NCBI GenBank assembly: GCA_009746045.1
Contig: RPFO01000213.1
Span: 226,564-290,563, forward strand
Source of the DNA: Mesostigma viride
Taxonomy: Eukaryota; Streptophyta; Mesostigmatophyceae; Mesostigmatales; Mesostigmataceae
Length of the DNA: 64,000 nucleotides
Direction of reading: 5' to 3'
Part shown: piece after piece, positions 60,556-64,000 of the stretch
How the letters are laid out: each line of letters opens with the position of its first letter
Position numbering within the stretch: position 1 is the first letter of the stretch
Position numbers and translations under genes: made by a program
The notes under the pieces: model-generated
Told to the model about the DNA's origin: nothing
Database searches by the model: none
Seen by the model: the letters and a program-made list of their open reading frames with translations, nothing else

Positions 60556-61380
60556 AAGCTTTTCTGCATGCCCCCATGACAAGGAATAATTAACCTGTCC
60601 TGCCTGCCCCCATGGCAAGGAAAAATTATTACCCCCGCCTTCTCCCACCCCACGACAGGAAATCATTTACCTCCCCTGCCTTCCCCTCATGACAAGGAAT
60701 AAGAAACCCGTCCTGCCTGCCCCCCATGGACACAAGGAATCGTTAACCCCCCCTGCCTTCCCCCACCCCATGACAGGGAATCATTAACCCCCCCTGCCTT
60801 CGCCCACCCCACTACAGGGTATCATGAGCCCCCCCTGCCGTCCCCTCATGACAAGAACAATTAACCCGTCCTGCCTGCCCCCCATGACAAGGAATAAATG
60901 TATATGCAATGCGCCTGCCCCCCATGACAAGGAATAAGTAACCCGTCCTGCCTGCCTCCCATGACAAGGAGTGATTAACCCGTTCTGCCTGTCACCATAA
61001 AAAGGAATAATTCACCCGCCCTGCCTGCCCCCAAGACAAGGAATTACTAACCCGTCCCGCCTGCCCCCATGACAAGGAATAATTAACAGGTCCAGCCTGC
61101 CCCCATGACACGGAATAATTGACCCGTCCTGCCTGCCCCCATGACAAGGAATAAGTGACCCGTCCTGCCTGCCCCCATGACAAGGAATTATTAACCCGTC
61201 CTGCCTGCCCCTAATGACAAGGAATAATTAACCCGCCCTGCCTGCCCCCATGAAAAGGAACAATTAACCCGTCCTGCCTGCCCCCCATGACAAGGAATAA
61301 TTAACTTGTCCTGCCTGCCCCCATGACAAGGAATAAGTAACCCGTCCTGTATGCCCCCATGACAAGGAATAATCCTCACC
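60556..61380 (+). repeat. minisatellite, block 2
   Basis: Same family as block 1 but with more regular CCCGTCCTGCCTGCCCCCAT units of about 36 bp in its right half. Confidence 0.9.
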
Positions 61381-61565
61381 CCTCGGCAAAAATGCCAGGT
61401 AAAGGGAGTTAAAAACAACAGGAGGCACTGCATGCGATTCCACCTACAGCACGGTGATATCCTTAGTATAGACCCTATGTATGGGATCGTAACCACTACT
61501 CACCACAAGTCTCAAGCAGGAGCCAGTCTCAGCCATTCGCGGGTAGGCCGCATGCCCGTCCGACG
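61381..61565. other. CACTA-3 interior, unassigned
   Basis: No repeat or gene recognised. Confidence 0.4.
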
Positions 61566-61760
61566 GTGTCAGTCACCCGCAAGTACACGCGCAAAATGGA
61601 AGAGGAAACGGCAACACAAATGTATACATATGATGACGAGCACGGAAAGCACCATGGTAATGAAAGCATTCAGAGAATACACATTAAAATCTCTGAAATA
61701 CGTGGCAAGCTTTACCCGCAACGAAACGGCCCTACACATTCGAGCACGGGATGCTAACTA
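61566..61760 (+). pseudogene. exon-like fragment of the gene shared with CACTA-2 (copy 3)
   Basis: RKYTRKMEEETATQMYTYDD aligns with HKYTRKIDTTMATQMHTYE of the copy at 19.8 kb; the nucleotide match (AGTACACGCGCAAAAT, ACGGCAACACAAATG) confirms it. The upstream CDGAxCKSNGIRH part is missing. The reading continues as ESIQRIHIKISEIRGKLYPQ, unsupported elsewhere. Confidence 0.4.
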
Positions 61761-62779
61761 TATTCGTGTTGTTAGTTAAACCGTACGACAAAAATTCGCT
61801 GACCGTGGTGCCGTTGAAGGAGCTTGGCGCGCTCCAGACGTCCTGTTCGAGCTGCGTTACAGCGTAAAGAGCTGCTTGGCTCAGGACTGCACACGTTTCT
61901 CCCTCAATGGCTACCACCATGTCCTAGCTCAGCATACATACATCGACAGTGCACCTACATCGTTACTGATAGCGGTTGCTGAAGAAATCACATCACTTCG
62001 AGGGCCTGCAACATCTCTTATTGCACAATCTTGGATGGCGCTCACTGCTTACATAGAACTTCGGTGAGTGGCCCCGTTGCTCGAGCCCTCTCTGCCCGGC
62101 GGCCGGCGCTAGCCCCAAGCACTAACCGTAGACATGGTTTTTCCTGCGCGCAACACCTACTTCTGCCTTCGTTGAACGCTGGCCTTTGGCGCAAACTTTG
62201 AATTTTGGGAAAGGATGCTGACGGGCAACTGTTGCGCAATGCAGTTTTTCCGGGTACGGCCGCTCCCTGAATGGTACGGCGATCAAGGACGCGATTACGC
62301 CAGCAGCAAGCGATCCCAACCAAGCGATACTGTAGAGTGACGACTGTTTCTCTACCACTGGTAAATACTCGTCATAAGTACTTTTACTTAATTTACTGGA
62401 CGTCATCTGATGGCTGTCGGATGACTGGCATGGCCAGGGCATGGCCACAAACTTACGGACCGCCGATAAGAGTCAGCAGACTGACAGACGGCCGCAAATG
62501 CGTGGACAATACTAATAGACGACGCCAACTATCGTCTTGCGCAAAGTCTTGCAAGCTTGTGCAAGTGATTCCCGTGGTGGCGACTTGCGACTTGCGCGGG
62601 TGTTCCCGTTGAAGCTAAACGATGACAAACGAAAGACGTGCTTGTGCTCCAAGGAAAAGCTTGTGGCCGGGGAAGGTGGAAGACGGAAGCTACGCCAAGG
62701 CTCGCAGCCAAGGTGGGAATTACATGCTGTGACTTTTTCAGCAATGGCGGTATGGTAGGAACGAATAACTACATATAAG
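61761..62779. other. CACTA-3 interior, unassigned
   Basis: Short frames on both strands, no repeat partner found within the window. Confidence 0.35.
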
Positions 62780-63600
62780 GAATAGGATCATAGACTCACT
62801 GATGACCGTCATGATTTTCTTAGCAATTAAATCGCCGTCCTTGATGAAATTTATCTAGCTAGCTCGGAGGGCCAGAAGAAGCCATCGGGGGAGAAACACA
62901 GCCAGGATCTAGAATTAAGTTGTCATCGATCTGTTCGCTGGTAGGCACAGCGCCATTCGGACATCCAGAAGCTAACCCACTCTTAACCGTTTGAGGTGAG
63001 TAAGTAATTCTTCGTCCGAAATACTGACAGTCTTGCATCGACTTGAACACGCCGTACGCACGTGACATTCTCGTGCATTGCCCTAGGGCCCACCGCCCAT
63101 GATGCTACATGGGCCGCCCAGAGTTTCCCGCCAAGTTAGCCATGCTCGCAGTACATTCATTTTCTCCTAGATACACAAGGTCAATTGTACTATTCAAACC
63201 AAATCTGGTTCAATTCTTATGAAAGGCATCGATATCAAGGAGACAACCAGCGCATGGGAGAATCCGGACCATGGTAACTCGAGCCTGCCGATGTGTACAG
63301 GTTGCGTCACGTGCTTATGAATTAGGTATTTAAATAATGTACAGGTTGAGCGTATCATGTATGCCACGGTCTGCTATTGCGTCACTTTCCTTCTTTTCAC
63401 AAACTTCCGTTGTTTAAGCTAACGGTTCTCCATACATTCGTATGTTGCATCTGTGCTGCCATTTCGATGTCAATTTCGCGCGTGTACTTGTGATGCCTGA
63501 TACCGTTGGACTTGCACGTGGCCCCATCGCATGTGGCAGCGGCGTGGTCGGCTGTCCAGCGCGGCCAATTTTTTTATGGTGAGCAACTGTCATCATTCTT
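62780..63600 (-). pseudogene. exon-like segments of the gene shared with CACTA-2 (copy 2)
   Basis: Reading leftward: 63600-63430 encodes WTADHAAATCDGATCKSNGI and RHHKYTREIDIEMAAQM; 63070-62860 encodes MSRAYGVFKSMQDCQYFGRR, then KSGLASGCPNGAVPTSEQI and VSPPMASS; 62820-62780 encodes IMTVISESMILF. These match 19710-19890, 20150-20350 and 20385-20420 in order. Spacing between blocks is about 0.5 kb in both places. The middle block has a 69-residue open frame. Product unrecognised. CDGAxCKSxGIRHH may be a metal-binding motif, but that is a guess from two Cys and two His. Confidence 0.5.
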
Positions 63601-64000
63601 CATCTAGTGTCCATTCACGAAGCTGTAAACATGCTGTGCGTTGCAGCCACCATTGGATGTCCGCATTGTAATTCAGTCCAGGGGCACCCAAAGGCCTTCG
63701 GGACTTGATAATGATGTTTTATCGGTTGCAATTCCCTCATGGGAACGCCTTCTTTATTTGAATATTCAACTCCGGTTTGTTTGTTTGTTCGTTTGTTTAG
63801 TACTTTACAACGGTTCTACTGACTGTGCCGTTTAATAGTTCTTTGTGTTCTGGTATAGCCCAGCCGGCAGCACTGTTGTTACCGCCAATGAAGCACAATT
63901 GTGAGCCGAAGAATTGTATTTCTTTGTTTTTAACGCTAAAGAGGCACATTGGAGAGCCAAAGAATGTACACTTTCTTTGTTTGTTTGGTAGCTAGAAAGC
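63601..64000. other. right end of window, unassigned
   Basis: AT-leaning, with GTTTGTTTGTTCGTTTGTTT runs. A short tandem duplication (AGCACAATTGTGAGCCGAAG / AGGCACATTGGAGAGCCAAAG) spans about 63890-63965. No gene seen. Confidence 0.4.

Larger units (their letters stand above)
58333..64000. mobile_element. CACTA-3: CACTA-type DNA transposon, left end and interior
   Basis: Begins CACTAGGAGCCGGG inside LINE-A ORF1, similar to the CACTA-1 terminus CACTAGGAAGTCGG, followed by a subterminal array of GTGTGACAAA units like that of CACTA-2. No matching right terminus is visible before the window end, so the extent is a minimum and part of the right side could be something else. The interior holds a large minisatellite and copies of the gene shared with CACTA-2. 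Confidence 0.72.

Overview
This is eukaryotic, repeat-dominated nuclear DNA. I found no host gene I could defend, no rRNA, no intact tRNA gene and no CRISPR array. Almost everything I recognise is a transposable element, and most elements sit inside other elements. The GC-rich retroelement coding regions, the mixture of Ty1/copia elements, LINEs with restriction-like endonucleases and CACTA-type DNA transposons, and the AT-rich connecting repeats would fit a unicellular or colonial green alga or a similar GC-rich protist. That assignment is a low-confidence inference.

Left part (1-16993). A copia-type retroelement, cut by the window start, runs from 1 to about 9369. Its reading frame is split by a 4.6 kb DNA transposon (CACTA-1, 1876-6481) with terminal inverted repeats (TIRs) and a 2-bp target duplication. 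Taking the transposon out restores the frame exactly. A 1.7 kb piggyBac-like element (9374-11077) interrupts the retroelement's 3' flank. Next come a LINE with only an ORF1 (12016-13048), a very young non-autonomous LTR element (13847-16448, LTRs nearly identical) and a small LINE fragment.

Middle (16994-34451). One copia element with two LTRs, a TAAAC target duplication, a primer-binding site and a polypurine tract has grown to 17.5 kb. A 9.8 kb CACTA-type element (CACTA-2, 17552-27378) sits in its leader and a 1246-bp giant palindrome (28377-29622) sits in its gag. The palindrome carries the same 78-bp palindromic unit at both ends and at its centre and has a 5-bp target duplication. It is the most unusual object in the window.

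Right part (34875-58330). This is a cluster of two related LINE families, A and B. Both encode a PHD finger, a RING finger, C2H2 fingers, a reverse transcriptase and a C-terminal restriction-like endonuclease. Family A is preceded by tandem 231-bp 5' monomers, twelve full ones in the best copy. Nearly all junctions between the LINE copies fall in ATATAT tracts, so these LINEs appear to insert repeatedly into a short AT target that their own 3' ends supply. A second piggyBac-like copy (50594-52291) sits in a LINE 3' end, and two related copies in the window show the empty site.

Far right (58333-64000). A third CACTA-type element begins inside LINE-A ORF1 and runs off the window. It and CACTA-2 share coding-like exons of one unrecognised gene. 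Many one-base indels in 45.4-50.2 kb and 56.5-58.2 kb suggest genuine decay, unpolished long-read sequence, or both, so frameshifts there should be read cautiously.
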